A stretch of DNA of 64,000 bases from Aliirhizobium wenxiniae (GCF_019511445.1 NZ_JAEUAN010000009.1:162932-226931), one strand, 5' to 3'; counted from the first letter of the stretch, positions 44,529 to 53,643 are shown. Notes: generated from the letters alone by a model not told the origin. Translations and numbers: made by a program.

Positions 44529-45298
44529 CGCTTGGCCCCTTCGGGAGTGGCGGCCGGCGTCTGCGGCTTTGCCGTCTGCAGACCGCCCATGACCTGAAGC
44601 GTCGGGGTAATTTCCATGTGACCGATATTGACGGCGACGGGTGCCGCGATCGCAAAGGCGATCGCATCGGCAATATCGGAAGCCTGAGGCAGCTCGAAAC
44701 CATCGATGAACCGCTCGCGGATCGATGGATCATTGCCGTGGACGTGATTGAAGATGTCTGTCGCGACGCGGCCGGGGCAGACCTCGGTGACACGAACGCG
44801 CTTGCCGAACGTGTCGATACGCAGCTGGTTCGACAGCATGGCGACACCGGCCTTGACGGCATGATAGGTCGAATTGCCGCCGAAATTGTAATTGCCGGCA
44901 ATCGAGGAAATGTTGATGACGTGGCCACGGTCACGCTCGGCCATGCCGGGAACGACCATACGGCAGAGATGCAGGACAGCCCGCAGGTTGACGTCGATCA
45001 GAAGATCGATATCGCCGTCTTCGGCTTCGAGAAACTTCTTGGGACGATCAACACCGGCATTGTTGATGAGAATGTCGAAGGGGACCCGCCCGGTGAGTTC
45101 TGCAAGAGCCTCGCGATTGGTCACATCGACGGCGTGGGGAATGCAGCCGGTACGGGCTGCCAGTATGCGCAATGGCTCGGCACTACGTGCGACCGCATGG
45201 ACTTCGAGGCCTTCGCGACAAAGTCTTTCGACGACAGCGGCGCCAATTCCGGAAGAGGCACCAGTCACCAGAGCAGTCTTGTAATCGGAAAACGGCAT
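44525..45298 (-). CDS. Short-chain dehydrogenase/reductase (YdfG-like)
   Basis: 257 residues. Cofactor motif T-G-A-S-S-G-I-G, N-N-A-G, and the catalytic Ser/Tyr/Lys in I-S-S-I-A-G...S-T-Y-H-A-V-K-A-G; R-V-T-E-V-C-P-G-R-V-A-T-D-I-F is typical of 3-hydroxy-acid dehydrogenases of the YdfG/serine dehydrogenase type. As first gene of the amino-acid importer operon it may oxidise the imported compound. The LysR gene at 45531 lies divergently. Confidence 0.88.
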   Translation of the reverse strand: MPFSDYKTALVTGASSGIGAAVVERLCREGLEVHAVARSAEPLRILAARTGCIPHAVDVTNREALAELTGRVPFDILINNAGVDRPKKFLEAEDGDIDLLIDVNLRAVLHLCRMVVPGMAERDRGHVINISSIAGNYNFGGNSTYHAVKAGVAMLSNQLRIDTFGKRVRVTEVCPGRVATDIFNHVHGNDPSIRERFIDGFELPQASDIADAIAFAIAAPVAVNIGHMEITPTLQVMGGLQTAKPQTPAATPEGAKR

Positions 45299-45530
45299 TG
45301 AACTCCCCTTTTGTTAACACGAGACTAGCGAAGCTTTTTTCGCTTGCCTAAGACCGATTAGTTTTGGGCTAATAAGGAAGCGTTATGGAGCTTTTCCAAC
45401 TTGGCCTACAAGACGGTTTGCGCGTTACAAATCAATCGGCTAAGGTTTATGGCCGCTCGCAAAAATTCCTGCCCGGCAGGCATGGCGGCCGTCCACTTAA
45501 TGCGTTCTCAACACGGCAGCATCTACCAGC

Positions 45531-46436
45531 ATGGATATCCGGCGGCTCAAATCCTTCATCGTCATTGTCGATAGCGGCAGCATCACACGCGCCGCCGACA
45601 TTCTGCATCTCGCGCAACCGGCACTCAGCCAGCAACTTGCAGCACTTGAGGATCACTTCGGCCAGAAGCTTCTGATCCGCAGCCAGCAGGGCGTGACCAT
45701 GACTTCCGCCGGTCAGGCGGTATATCGCCACGCGCAGATCATCCTGAGGCAGATGGAACAGGCGCAATCCGATGTTGCGACTGCCGGAAAATCTCTCGCT
45801 GGTCGTGTCTCGGTTGGCCTGGTTCCGTTCAGCAGTGCTGCGACCCTTTCGGTCGAATTATTGGCGGAAACGCGAAAGCGCCATCCGGGCATCCTGCTGC
45901 ATCTGACGGAAAGCGTCGGCCAGACCTATAGCCAGATGATCATGAACGGGCGGCTGGAAATGGCGCTCATCCACGGCGTCGGCCCGATCAAGGGTGTGCG
46001 TTTCGAACCGCTCTTGAAGGAAGAATTCTTTCTCGTCGCGCATCGGGATTTCGAGATCGAGGAAAGCGATGCGCCGGTTCCCGTCACCGCGCTGGAAAGC
46101 CTGCCATTCCTGATGCCGCCGGCCTATAATTTCGTCCGCCGCGCGGTCGACACCGCGTTTTCACGCAGCAAGGTCATTCTGAACGTGGTGGCGGAAGTCG
46201 AAATCGTCCGCACACTTAGCCGCTCAGTCGATCGGGGGCTTGGGGCGACGATCATGCCCAAGGCGATTGCCGACCGGTTGATTGCCGAATCCAGCGAAAA
46301 ACTGATCTGCCGCCTCGTATCCCCACGCATCGAGGAGACTTTGTCTCTGTGTGTATCCGATCAGACGCCGCTGTCGGAACCGGCAATTGCAGTCAGGGAT
46401 ATTCTCGTCGAACTGACGGCCAGGCTGAAGGCCTGA
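45531..46436 (+). CDS. LysR-family regulator
   Basis: 301 residues. The N-terminal winged helix (M-D-I-R-R-L-K-S-F-I-V-I-V-D-S-G-S-I-T-R-A-A-D-I-L-H-L-A-Q-P-A-L-S-Q-Q) is followed by a LysR effector domain with a Nac/nitrogen-assimilation flavour (L-M-P-P-A-Y-N-F-V-R-R). It is divergent from the SDR-amino-acid importer operon over a 232-base gap, the usual layout for a regulator and its target. The 3' end faces the aminotransferase gene. Confidence 0.9.
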   Translation: MDIRRLKSFIVIVDSGSITRAADILHLAQPALSQQLAALEDHFGQKLLIRSQQGVTMTSAGQAVYRHAQIILRQMEQAQSDVATAGKSLAGRVSVGLVPFSSAATLSVELLAETRKRHPGILLHLTESVGQTYSQMIMNGRLEMALIHGVGPIKGVRFEPLLKEEFFLVAHRDFEIEESDAPVPVTALESLPFLMPPAYNFVRRAVDTAFSRSKVILNVVAEVEIVRTLSRSVDRGLGATIMPKAIADRLIAESSEKLICRLVSPRIEETLSLCVSDQTPLSEPAIAVRDILVELTARLKA

Positions 46437-46459
46437 CCGTCAGAACCAGCTGAAGCCGA

Positions 46460-47662
46460 TTATTTCATGTCCTTGCAGTACTGGGCGATACGGTTGCAGC
46501 CCTCTTCCAGCATCTCCATGCTTGTCGCGTAGGAAATGCGGAAATACGGGCTCATGCCGTAGGCCGCACCCTGTACGGTCGCGACATGGTGCTCTTCCAC
46601 GAGGCCCATGACGAAATCGACATCGGTCTCGATCTTGCGGCCACCCTTGGTGGTCTTGCCGATCAGTTCGGACATGTTCGGGAAGATGTAGAAGGCACCT
46701 TCCGGCTTGTGGGCGCGCAGGCCCTCGATTTCGGCCAGACGGCCGAGCACGTAATCGCGGCGCGTCTTGTAGATCGACGAACGTTCCTTCAGCAAATCCT
46801 GCGGACCATCGAGTGCTGCAACAGCCGCCGCCTGTGTCAGCGTCGAGGTGCCGCCGCTGTTCTGGCCGTTGACATTGCTGATCGCAGCAATGAGGTCTTT
46901 CGGCCCACCGCAATAGCCCAGACGCCAGCCGGTCATGGCATAGGCCTTGGACACGCCGTTCATGGTCAGCACGCGGTCATAAAGGCGCGGCTCGACTTCA
47001 GCGATCGTGCAGAATTCGAAATCATCGTAAACCAGATGCTCGTAGATATCGTCGGTGAGGATCCAGACATGCGGGTGGCGCAGCATGACTTCGGCAATCG
47101 CCGCCATTTCGGCACGCGAGCAGGCCGCCCCCGTCGGGTTGTTCGGAAAGTTCAGGAACAGCCACTTGGTGCGCGGCGTGATGGCTGCTTCCAGATCTTC
47201 GGCGCGCAGCTTGAAACCGGCATTTTCCGGGCAAGGCACCGATACCGGTACGCCACCGGCGAATTTGACGATATCCGCGTAGCTGACCCATGACGGTGCC
47301 GGGATGACGACCTCATCGCCTGGATTGCAGGTAGCAAGCACGGCGTTGAAAATGACCTGTTTGCCGCCGCCCGACACGACGATCTGGTTCGGCTCGTAGG
47401 TCAGGTTGTTCTCGCGCTTGAACTTGCGGATGATCGCCGCCTTCATGGCAGGGGTGCCGTCCATGGTCGGGTATTTCGTGTCGCCAGCGAGTGCTGCAGC
47501 GTAAGCGGCCTCAATGGCATGCGGCGGGGTCGGGAAATCCGGTTCGCCCGAAGACAGGCTGACAACCTTGATCCCCTGCGCGGCCAGTTCACGGGCGCGC
47601 TGGGTCATGGCGGCAGAGGCGGAGATGGAGACATTCTTCAAACGATCGGCAGTGGCGGGCAT
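46460..47662 (-). CDS. Class I PLP-dependent aminotransferase (aspartate aminotransferase-like)
   Basis: 400 residues from ATG 47662 (M-P-A-T-A-D-R-L-K-N-V-S); an in-frame longer version would extend into the pxpA gene. S-S-G-E-P-D-F-P-T-P, N-F-P-N-N-P-T-G (substrate/PLP), D-D-I-Y-E and the PLP lysine in G-V-S-K-A-Y-A-M-T-G-W-R mark fold type I, subgroup I-gamma. Likely moves amino groups between aspartate or glutamate and keto acids. It follows the 5-oxoprolinase genes and may handle the glutamate they release. Confidence 0.9.
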   Translation of the reverse strand: MPATADRLKNVSISASAAMTQRARELAAQGIKVVSLSSGEPDFPTPPHAIEAAYAAALAGDTKYPTMDGTPAMKAAIIRKFKRENNLTYEPNQIVVSGGGKQVIFNAVLATCNPGDEVVIPAPSWVSYADIVKFAGGVPVSVPCPENAGFKLRAEDLEAAITPRTKWLFLNFPNNPTGAACSRAEMAAIAEVMLRHPHVWILTDDIYEHLVYDDFEFCTIAEVEPRLYDRVLTMNGVSKAYAMTGWRLGYCGGPKDLIAAISNVNGQNSGGTSTLTQAAAVAALDGPQDLLKERSSIYKTRRDYVLGRLAEIEGLRAHKPEGAFYIFPNMSELIGKTTKGGRKIETDVDFVMGLVEEHHVATVQGAAYGMSPYFRISYATSMEMLEEGCNRIAQYCKDMK

Positions 47663-47717
47663 GGTCTGGTCTTCCGGTTTTGAATTCTGGGTGGAAAGGG
47701 AAAACAGGTTACGGCTT

Positions 47718-48485
47718 TCAGCCGGCAATCTCTGATGCTGGAGCAAGCGTTCCGCCGGCAGTCTCGATCTCGCTACGGACGATCCGCGCCAGTTCGAGCG
47801 AACCCGGCGTGTCGCTGTGAACGAGAATGGATTTTGCCGGCATGTCGATGATCACTCCGTCGATCGTGGTAACGGTGCGGTCTACGAGGAATTGGCGCAC
47901 GCGAGCGCGTACGGACACTTCATCCTTGACCAAAGCACCCGGCAACCCGCGGGCAACGAGACGCCCCTGCGCGTCATAAGCGCGGTCGGCGAGGAATAGC
48001 AGCAGGGTCTTGAGCGATGTACGCTTGGCGGCAGCCTCGATTTCACTTCCCGGCATGGCAAAGATAATCAGTTCCGGATCGACAGCGCGGATCGCGTCCA
48101 TCATCAGGTCGGCGAGCTTCGGGTCGCGGTTGACCATGTTTCCCATGGCGGCGTGAAAGCTGAAATGCGCGACGCGCTGGCCTTCGCTGGCGGCAATAGC
48201 CTTCAGCGCCCCCAGTTGGTAAAGCATCTGCTGACGTAGTTCATCGGCGGAATAAGGAATTTCGCGACGACCAAAGCCGGCGCGATCCGGCAGGCCGGGA
48301 TGCGCGCCGATGCCGACACCGTTGGCCTTGGCCAGACGCACCATGCGGGCCATCGTATCGGGATCACCGCCATGGAAACCGCAGGCTATATTGGCCGACG
48401 ACACGACCTTCATCATCGCTTCGTCGTCACAGAGACTGTAGGGGCCGAACCCCTCGCCCATATCGGAATTCAGATCGATCTTCAT
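47718..48485 (-). CDS. pxpA: 5-oxoprolinase subunit A (LamB/YcsF family)
   Basis: 255 residues starting M-K-I-D-L-N-S-D-M-G-E-G-F-G, the hallmark of the family, with A-C-G-F-H-G-G-D-P and G-I-G-A-H-P-G-L-P-D-R-x-G-F-G-R-R. PxpA with PxpB and PxpC hydrolyses 5-oxoproline (pyroglutamate) to glutamate using ATP. Fifteen bases after pxpC. Confidence 0.93.
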   Translation of the reverse strand: MKIDLNSDMGEGFGPYSLCDDEAMMKVVSSANIACGFHGGDPDTMARMVRLAKANGVGIGAHPGLPDRAGFGRREIPYSADELRQQMLYQLGALKAIAASEGQRVAHFSFHAAMGNMVNRDPKLADLMMDAIRAVDPELIIFAMPGSEIEAAAKRTSLKTLLLFLADRAYDAQGRLVARGLPGALVKDEVSVRARVRQFLVDRTVTTIDGVIIDMPAKSILVHSDTPGSLELARIVRSEIETAGGTLAPASEIAG

Positions 48486-48500
48486 TCCTTCCTCCCTCGC

Positions 48501-49496
48501 TTATTTCATCGCCTGCAATGCGCCACAGACCATGCGCGACGTCTTGCCGACATCGTCGATGAAACCGACCACGGCCCTTTCGACTTCGGCCGCCTGCGCA
48601 TGCGTGACACGGACGAAACGAAGCCTGCTGCCGATACGTGCCTGACCGAGACGCCAAAGGTCGGCCTCGATCACGCCGGCAATTTTTGGATAACCGCCGG
48701 CCGTGTTGGCATCCGCCATCTGGATGATCGGCTCGCCGCTCGGCGGCACCTGAACGACACCGGACACCACGCCATGCGAGCGCATCTCGACTGGCGTCGT
48801 CGGCTTGATCGGTTCGCCCATCAGGCGGTAGCCCGTACGGTCGCTCTGGGTGGAAATCTTCCATGTCTGTGACCAGAAACGCTCGGCATCCTCACCGAAC
48901 AGCGAATGTTCTCCGGCGGGAATGGCACGAACGACAAGCGCCCCATCCTCGTGGGCAGGATAGACATCAGACAGCGCATAGGTCGGATCGACAACGGCAA
49001 GGCCCGTTGCGGGGAGGTTCAGCGGCGCAGAGACCTCACCCAGTTGCAGGACGTCGCCGGTGATCAGAAAGCGTCCTTCGTTGCCGCCGAAAGCGCCACG
49101 AAGCGACGTGCTGCGCGATCCCATAACCGATGCGACATCGATGCCGCCGGCAAAGCAGATATAGGCGCGTGTTGCAACCCGCGGCTGGCCGAGTTCCAGC
49201 ACCTGCCCGCCACCGACCGAGAGCGCGCACCAGGGCTGAACCGTCCGACCGTCGATCGAAGCACCGCAATCGGCGCCCGTCACGACAAAAGCCGTCGCCT
49301 TCGAAAAACGAAGCTTGAACGGATAGGTCTGGATTTCGAGAACAGCCGCGCCGGTTTCATTGCCGAGCAGGCTGTTGCCGATCTTGAGCGCCAACGGGTC
49401 CATCGCGCCACTGGCGGTCACGCCGATATTGCGGAAGCCTGGACGGCCAAGGTCCTGTACCGTGTTGAACGGTCCTGTCTGGATGATCTCTATCAT
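48501..49496 (-). CDS. pxpC: 5-oxoprolinase subunit C (biotin-dependent carboxyltransferase-like)
   Basis: 331 residues with G-P-F-N-T-V-Q-D-L-G-R-P-G-F-R-N-I-G near the N terminus and S-D-R-T-G-Y-R-L near 225, the KipA/AHS2 family patterns. With PxpB it forms the phosphorylating part of 5-oxoprolinase. Overlaps pxpB by four bases. Confidence 0.92.
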   Translation of the reverse strand: MIEIIQTGPFNTVQDLGRPGFRNIGVTASGAMDPLALKIGNSLLGNETGAAVLEIQTYPFKLRFSKATAFVVTGADCGASIDGRTVQPWCALSVGGGQVLELGQPRVATRAYICFAGGIDVASVMGSRSTSLRGAFGGNEGRFLITGDVLQLGEVSAPLNLPATGLAVVDPTYALSDVYPAHEDGALVVRAIPAGEHSLFGEDAERFWSQTWKISTQSDRTGYRLMGEPIKPTTPVEMRSHGVVSGVVQVPPSGEPIIQMADANTAGGYPKIAGVIEADLWRLGQARIGSRLRFVRVTHAQAAEVERAVVGFIDDVGKTSRMVCGALQAMK

Positions 49497-50200
49497 AGCT
49501 CTATGCTCGCTGGCACGAAACGCACGGTATCGCCCGGCGCCATCACGGCAGGCGTGGCCGACATCGGGTCGAACATCTGCAATTCGGCAAAGCCGATCGA
49601 ATTCCAGCCGTTCGGCCCGGTCAGGACGGCGACCCCTGTCTGCATGCCACCGATGGTGACGCAGCCGCGCGCCATGTTGAGCGACGGCACGGTTTTGCGC
49701 GGCATGTAGATGCGCGGATCAAGGCCGTGGAGGTAACCGAAACCCGGAGCGCTGCCGAGCGCGAACACTCGGTAGGTGCCTTCGTAATGAATACGGACGA
49801 CCTCATGGTCGGAAAGGCCCGACCTGTCGCAAAGTGCGGCGAGATCTGTCGCATGTTCGCCGCCATAGGTGACGGCAATCTCGATCGTCCGACCGGCAAG
49901 ATCGATGCTTTCCGCCTGTTCCCAGGCCTCCAGCAGGCGCAAGGCGAGAGCTTCCGGATCTTCTGGCGTCACCGTCAGCACGACAAGAAGGTTGGTCATG
50001 CCAGGCACGATCTCGAGTGTCTCGCTCCACAATTCCACGGCGCGGGACAAGGCCCAGATTCGCCGCTGCGCAGCAAGGTCGAATTCACCCGTCGCTTCGA
50101 GAAGAAAGGCACGCGAACCGATCGGGGAAACGCGGGCACCATTGCGGTCAAGCGCAAGCGCTTCGACGGGCTGGATGATCTTTGCGGCTGAGGCACTCAT
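49493..50200 (-). CDS. pxpB: 5-oxoprolinase subunit B (KipI/AHS1 family)
   Basis: 235 residues with G-S-A-P-G-F-G-Y-L-H-G-L-D-P-R and the G-S-V/C-x-I-G-G-x-Q-T-G-V-Y-P-like segment (C-V-T-I-G-G-M-Q-T-G-V-A-V-L), diagnostic for PxpB. Four-base overlaps with both neighbours. Confidence 0.92.
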   Translation of the reverse strand: MSASAAKIIQPVEALALDRNGARVSPIGSRAFLLEATGEFDLAAQRRIWALSRAVELWSETLEIVPGMTNLLVVLTVTPEDPEALALRLLEAWEQAESIDLAGRTIEIAVTYGGEHATDLAALCDRSGLSDHEVVRIHYEGTYRVFALGSAPGFGYLHGLDPRIYMPRKTVPSLNMARGCVTIGGMQTGVAVLTGPNGWNSIGFAELQMFDPMSATPAVMAPGDTVRFVPASIEL

Positions 50201-50610
50201 GCTTCTGGCTCGATTTCTGCAATCGGATCGCCGAAACCGACGATCGTTCCGGGTTCAACGAGATGGCGGCGCAGGCGCTTCGCCGGACCGGCGACAACCG
50301 GCAGCAGGATCGGGCCTACCCGCAGGAAGCCGACCGTGTCGTTTGCCGCAGAGACAGCCGGCACGCCCGTGCGAGACAGATCGGAAGGCCAGAATTCACC
50401 GGCCATCGGCGCTTTCACGATCGATACTGCGCCTGCCGCATTCGCCTTTTCGGAACGCAACTGGCGCACCGGCCCATTTGCTGCCCCCAAAAGCCGAATC
50501 AGCAGGCTCTGGTCGCGTCGGGTGATCTCAATGCCATCGACGCCGGCAGCTTCAAGCGCTGCGGTCAGCCGTTCGATGATAGCGGGGTCGCTCAAATCCG
50601 GCTTGGTCAT
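50197..50610 (-). CDS. BCCP-like domain protein lacking the biotinylation lysine
   Basis: 137 residues from the ATG at 50610, which overlaps the accC stop. The C-terminal ~80 residues look like a biotinyl/lipoyl domain (V-K-A-P-M-A-G-E-F and E-P-G-T-I-V-G-F-G-D-P-I-A-E-I-E), but where E-A-M-K-M is expected it reads G-F-L-R-V-G-P-I-L-L, without a lysine. It therefore cannot be biotinylated in the usual way, while the accB product two genes upstream has E-A-M-K. Possibly a structural subunit of the PxpBC/AccBC assembly. It overlaps pxpB downstream by four bases. Confidence 0.7.
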   Translation of the reverse strand: MTKPDLSDPAIIERLTAALEAAGVDGIEITRRDQSLLIRLLGAANGPVRQLRSEKANAAGAVSIVKAPMAGEFWPSDLSRTGVPAVSAANDTVGFLRVGPILLPVVAGPAKRLRRHLVEPGTIVGFGDPIAEIEPEA

Positions 50611-51977
50611 GCTGCCACCCGCGTCTTCAGCCACTTTTCTAGATAATGGATATCCGTCTCACCCTTGGCGAAGGCGCCATCGTCGAAGAGTTCGCGCAGC
50701 AGTGGCAGATTGGTCGCAATGCCTTCCAGCTTGAAGGACGCCAAAGCCGCCCGCGTACGCTGCATCGCATCGGCGCGGTCGCGGCCATGCACGATCAGCT
50801 TAGCAATCAGCGAATCGTAATAGGGCGAGACCTTGTAGCCGGCCTCGACATGGGTATCGACGCGTATGCCTTCGCCGACAGGTAATTCAAGTGCAGTGAT
50901 GAGACCCGCCGACGGCATGAAGGTCGCAGGGTCCTCGGCATTGATGCGGCATTCGATGGCGTGGCCATTGCAGGTCACATCGCCCTGCGCCATCGACAAC
51001 ACTTCGCCCTGCGCCACACGCAATTGCTGCTGGACGATATCGACGCCGCTGGTTTCCTCAGTCACCGGATGCTCGACCTGCAGGCGAGTGTTCATCTCGA
51101 TGAAATAGAAAGCGCCGTCCTCATAAAGGAATTCGAAAGTTCCAACCCCACGATATCCGATCTGCTGGCACGCCTTGACGCAGGCAGCACCGACCGGGCC
51201 GATCAGTGTATCGGAAATGCCGGGAGCCGGCGCTTCTTCGACCACTTTCTGGTGGCGACGCTGCATCGAGCAGTCACGATGACCAAGCCAGACGGCATTG
51301 CCATGTGTGTCGCAGAGAACCTGGATTTCGATATGGCGCGGATGCTGGAGAAACTTTTCCATGTAGAGCGCAGGCGTGCCGAACGCCTTGCGCGCTTCCT
51401 CGCGGGTCAAGGACACCGCCTCCAGTAGATCGGCCTCATCCAGCACGACGCGCATGCCGCGCCCGCCACCACCTCCGGCCGCCTTGACGATCACAGGATA
51501 GCCAATTTCAGCGGCAATCGCCCAGATTGCCGAAGGTTCGGAGGGAAGTTCCGTATCCGGCCCCGGCACACAGGGCACGCCAGCCGCGACCATGGCGCTC
51601 TTGGCGGCAATCTTGTCACCCATCGTGGCGATGGCATCGGCATCCGGACCGATGAAGGTCAGGCCCGCCCCTTCTACCGCCGCCGAGAAGCGGGTGTTTT
51701 CCGAAAGAAATCCATAACCCGGATGAACGGCACCGGCACCGGTAAGGCGCGCCGCCAGCAGGATTGCATTCTGGTTGAGGTAGCTTTTCGAGACCGTGGA
51801 CGGACCGATGCAGATCGATTGGTCGGCGCTTCGGGCATAGGCGGAATCGCGATCCGCCTCGGAACAGACGACAACCGCCTTCAAGCCCATCTCGCGGCAG
51901 GCACGAACGACGCGCAGGGCGATTTCACCCCGATTGGCAATCAGAACCGTATCGAAACGCTGTTGTGGCTGCATCAT
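50607..51977 (-). CDS. accC: Biotin carboxylase (AccC-like)
   Basis: 456 residues, normal for biotin carboxylase: L-I-A-N-R-G-E-I-A-L-R-V at the N terminus, the glycine-rich ATP loop A-A-G-G-G-G-G-R-G-M-R (~164), and E-M-N-T-R-L-Q-V-E-H-P-V-T-E near 287 with the catalytic Arg. It carboxylates the biotin of the AccB-like carrier using ATP and bicarbonate. Operon location among pxp genes suggests a dedicated copy and not the housekeeping acetyl-CoA carboxylase. Overlaps accB by four bases. Confidence 0.9.
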   Translation of the reverse strand: MMQPQQRFDTVLIANRGEIALRVVRACREMGLKAVVVCSEADRDSAYARSADQSICIGPSTVSKSYLNQNAILLAARLTGAGAVHPGYGFLSENTRFSAAVEGAGLTFIGPDADAIATMGDKIAAKSAMVAAGVPCVPGPDTELPSEPSAIWAIAAEIGYPVIVKAAGGGGGRGMRVVLDEADLLEAVSLTREEARKAFGTPALYMEKFLQHPRHIEIQVLCDTHGNAVWLGHRDCSMQRRHQKVVEEAPAPGISDTLIGPVGAACVKACQQIGYRGVGTFEFLYEDGAFYFIEMNTRLQVEHPVTEETSGVDIVQQQLRVAQGEVLSMAQGDVTCNGHAIECRINAEDPATFMPSAGLITALELPVGEGIRVDTHVEAGYKVSPYYDSLIAKLIVHGRDRADAMQRTRAALASFKLEGIATNLPLLRELFDDGAFAKGETDIHYLEKWLKTRVAA

Positions 51978-52408
51978 GCGATCTCCGCCAGCATGTCGCC
52001 AACCTCGACCTCCGCGCCTTTCACATCCGTCAGGCGCGTGATCTTACCGGCGCGCGGCGCCGCGATCCTGTTGAATACCTTCATCGCCTCGATGATGAAA
52101 AGCGTCTGGCCTTCGACGACCTGGTCACCGACAGCAACGAAGGGCGGGTCGCCGGGAGCCGAGGCGACATGCAGCACGCCGAAGATCGGCGCATCAACGA
52201 CCGTACCAGAATGCGATACGCCAGTTGCGGCATTCGTGGTCTGCGCCGCCTGCTCGCGTGTTCCGCCAGCTTCGGCAGCAGAGGATGACGAAGCGCTTGA
52301 GCCGTCACGGAATATTCGCACGGTCGTGCCATTTTCGGTCACGGTCAACTCGGTAATGCTGGACCTGCCGACGAAATTTATGAGTGTTTCTATCTTTGTA
52401 AGGTCCAT
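51974..52408 (-). CDS. accB: Biotin carboxyl carrier protein (AccB-like)
   Basis: 144 residues from the ATG at 52408 (M-D-L-T-K-I-E); an ATG twelve bases earlier is also possible and neither has a clear ribosome site. An N-terminal helix and Ser/Ala-rich linker lead to the biotinyl domain with the target lysine in F-I-I-E-A-M-K-V-F-N. First gene of the accBC-pxpBCA-aminotransferase operon. Confidence 0.88.
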   Translation of the reverse strand: MDLTKIETLINFVGRSSITELTVTENGTTVRIFRDGSSASSSSAAEAGGTREQAAQTTNAATGVSHSGTVVDAPIFGVLHVASAPGDPPFVAVGDQVVEGQTLFIIEAMKVFNRIAAPRAGKITRLTDVKGAEVEVGDMLAEIA

Positions 52409-52420
52409 GCCTCGGTCCAT

Positions 52421-52688
52421 GCGTAAGCTGCGTCAGGAAGTGTCACAGAGATCGAGCAACGGCGATCACAGGCCATTGTGGTAACATAGGCGATGGCGTG
52501 ATGGGGTCAGACGAACTTTCAATGGAGTTGCAATGTATGCCATTGGCCCCACGGTCTTGAGTGGATCAGAACCCTCGGCCGATAATTTGATAGTCTCGTT
52601 TTCGCAGCGCAGATCTCGGCTTTATATTTTCTATTCAAACAAATGCGCTCGTCACTCCGTCAACCTTGAAAAGTGAAATATCTTGATA
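52421..52688. other. Intergenic stretch, promoter region for accB operon
   Basis: About 310 bases separate accB (minus) from the antitoxin gene (plus). It must hold both promoters. One short plus-strand frame (M-Y-A-I-G-P-T-V-L..., ~47 residues) is open but resembles nothing I know and lacks a good ribosome site. Base composition is more AT-rich than in the neighbouring genes. Confidence 0.4.
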
Positions 52689-52705
52689 ATCTGGAAATTC
52701 CAGAT
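52689..52705. promoter_or_regulatory. Palindromic operator of the toxin-antitoxin operon
   Basis: ATCTGGAA-A-TTCCAGAT, perfect 8-base arms with one central base, lies 29 bases before the antitoxin ATG. Antitoxins of the Phd type bind such palindromes to repress their own operon. Confidence 0.6.
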
Positions 52706-52733
52706 ATTATGGATACCAGTTCGGAGATTGCTT

Positions 52734-52994
52734 ATGCGCCATTACACGACGGGTGACCTCAACAAACAGGTCGGAGATGTCACAGATGCGGCAAGCCGTG
52801 AGCCGGTAGTTCTCACCAAACACAGGAAGCCACGCTTCGTCTTAATGAGCTATGAGCATTATGAACGACTGCGAACCGGGGGCGACCCCCGCAAGCCTCA
52901 TCTAGCTTCAGAAATGCCAGATGAGCATGTAGATCTGTTTAGCGCGGAAATCGATCGGTTGGCGCATGGTGAAGGGTACGGCGATGAGCCGTGA
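52734..52994 (+). CDS. Phd/YefM-type antitoxin
   Basis: 86 residues from the ATG at 52734 (GGAG seven bases upstream; longer in-frame starts cross the operator). M-R-H-Y-T-T-G-D-L-N-K-Q-V-G-D-V-T-D-A-A-S-R-E-P-V-V-L-T-K-H-R-K-P-R-F-V-L is the Phd/YefM fold, with an acidic C-terminal toxin-binding tail. Overlaps the toxin gene by 11 bases. Confidence 0.85.
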   Translation: MRHYTTGDLNKQVGDVTDAASREPVVLTKHRKPRFVLMSYEHYERLRTGGDPRKPHLASEMPDEHVDLFSAEIDRLAHGEGYGDEP

Positions 52995-53406
52995 TTTCGT
53001 TCCCGGTCAGATAATCAGCTATCCGTATCTATGGAGCTGGCAGGATGAGCGTGGTGAGACTGAAGGACGTAAGTCGCGCCCGACCTGCGTGGTCGTTGCG
53101 GTTCGGAGTGCCAAGGACGGTCTAACCCATCTAGCTCTTCTCGCAGTGACAACGCAACCGCCACAGACCGACCGCGCCGCTCTAGAAATCCCTGATACGG
53201 AGGCACATCGAGCCGGCCTGAGCGATCTGAAGCGCTGTTGGGTGATCGTCGATGAGTACAATTACGATGTGGCTGAGCGTTCTTGGTATATCGAGCCAGA
53301 CGAGAAGACACTCGGTCGTTTCAGCAAGGCGTTCATGATGAGGATTGCGGCCGCCTTTGGCGAAGCTTCGAGAAATTCAGGCCGCCGGATAAACCGAATG
53401 GATTGA
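52984..53406 (+). CDS. Toxin of PemK/MazF-like growth-inhibitor type
   Basis: 140 residues from ATG 52984. The N-terminal F-V-P-G-Q-I-I-S-Y-P-Y-L-W followed by E-G-R-K-S-R-P-T-C-V-V-V-A-V resembles the PemK/MazF core beta sheet (G-x-I...K-x-R-P-x-x-V), and it is coupled to a Phd-type antitoxin. Probable mRNA interferase; the closest subfamily is not certain by eye. Confidence 0.7.
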   Translation: MSRDFVPGQIISYPYLWSWQDERGETEGRKSRPTCVVVAVRSAKDGLTHLALLAVTTQPPQTDRAALEIPDTEAHRAGLSDLKRCWVIVDEYNYDVAERSWYIEPDEKTLGRFSKAFMMRIAAAFGEASRNSGRRINRMD

Positions 53407-53643
53407 ATTGCTAGGTTCGATTTTCGCGAGTTCACTACCCGCCACCATTCCCGCTAATCGTGAAGCCGACACGCCGGACAAGGGCGGCTTGCTCTTGAAG
53501 GGGTATGAACCATCGACCCAGAAATTCAATTTGCGAGGTAAAGTCCTCGGACATGACCGAATTTCATCTCATCACCACTCTTCAGCCAGACTGGGTAGGC
53601 TTATAGACGATACGTTGCCATGAATGAGCCGGATCGTCGTTGC
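53407..53643. other. Intergenic stretch between toxin and rbsK
   Basis: About 237 bases with no gene I can support. Short plus-strand frames here have no family likeness or ribosome site. No clear terminator hairpin was found. Confidence 0.35.

Noticed and set aside
53408..53623. 71-codon frame after the toxin gene
   Set aside because: No ribosome site and no recognisable family; begins at a weak start right after the toxin stop.
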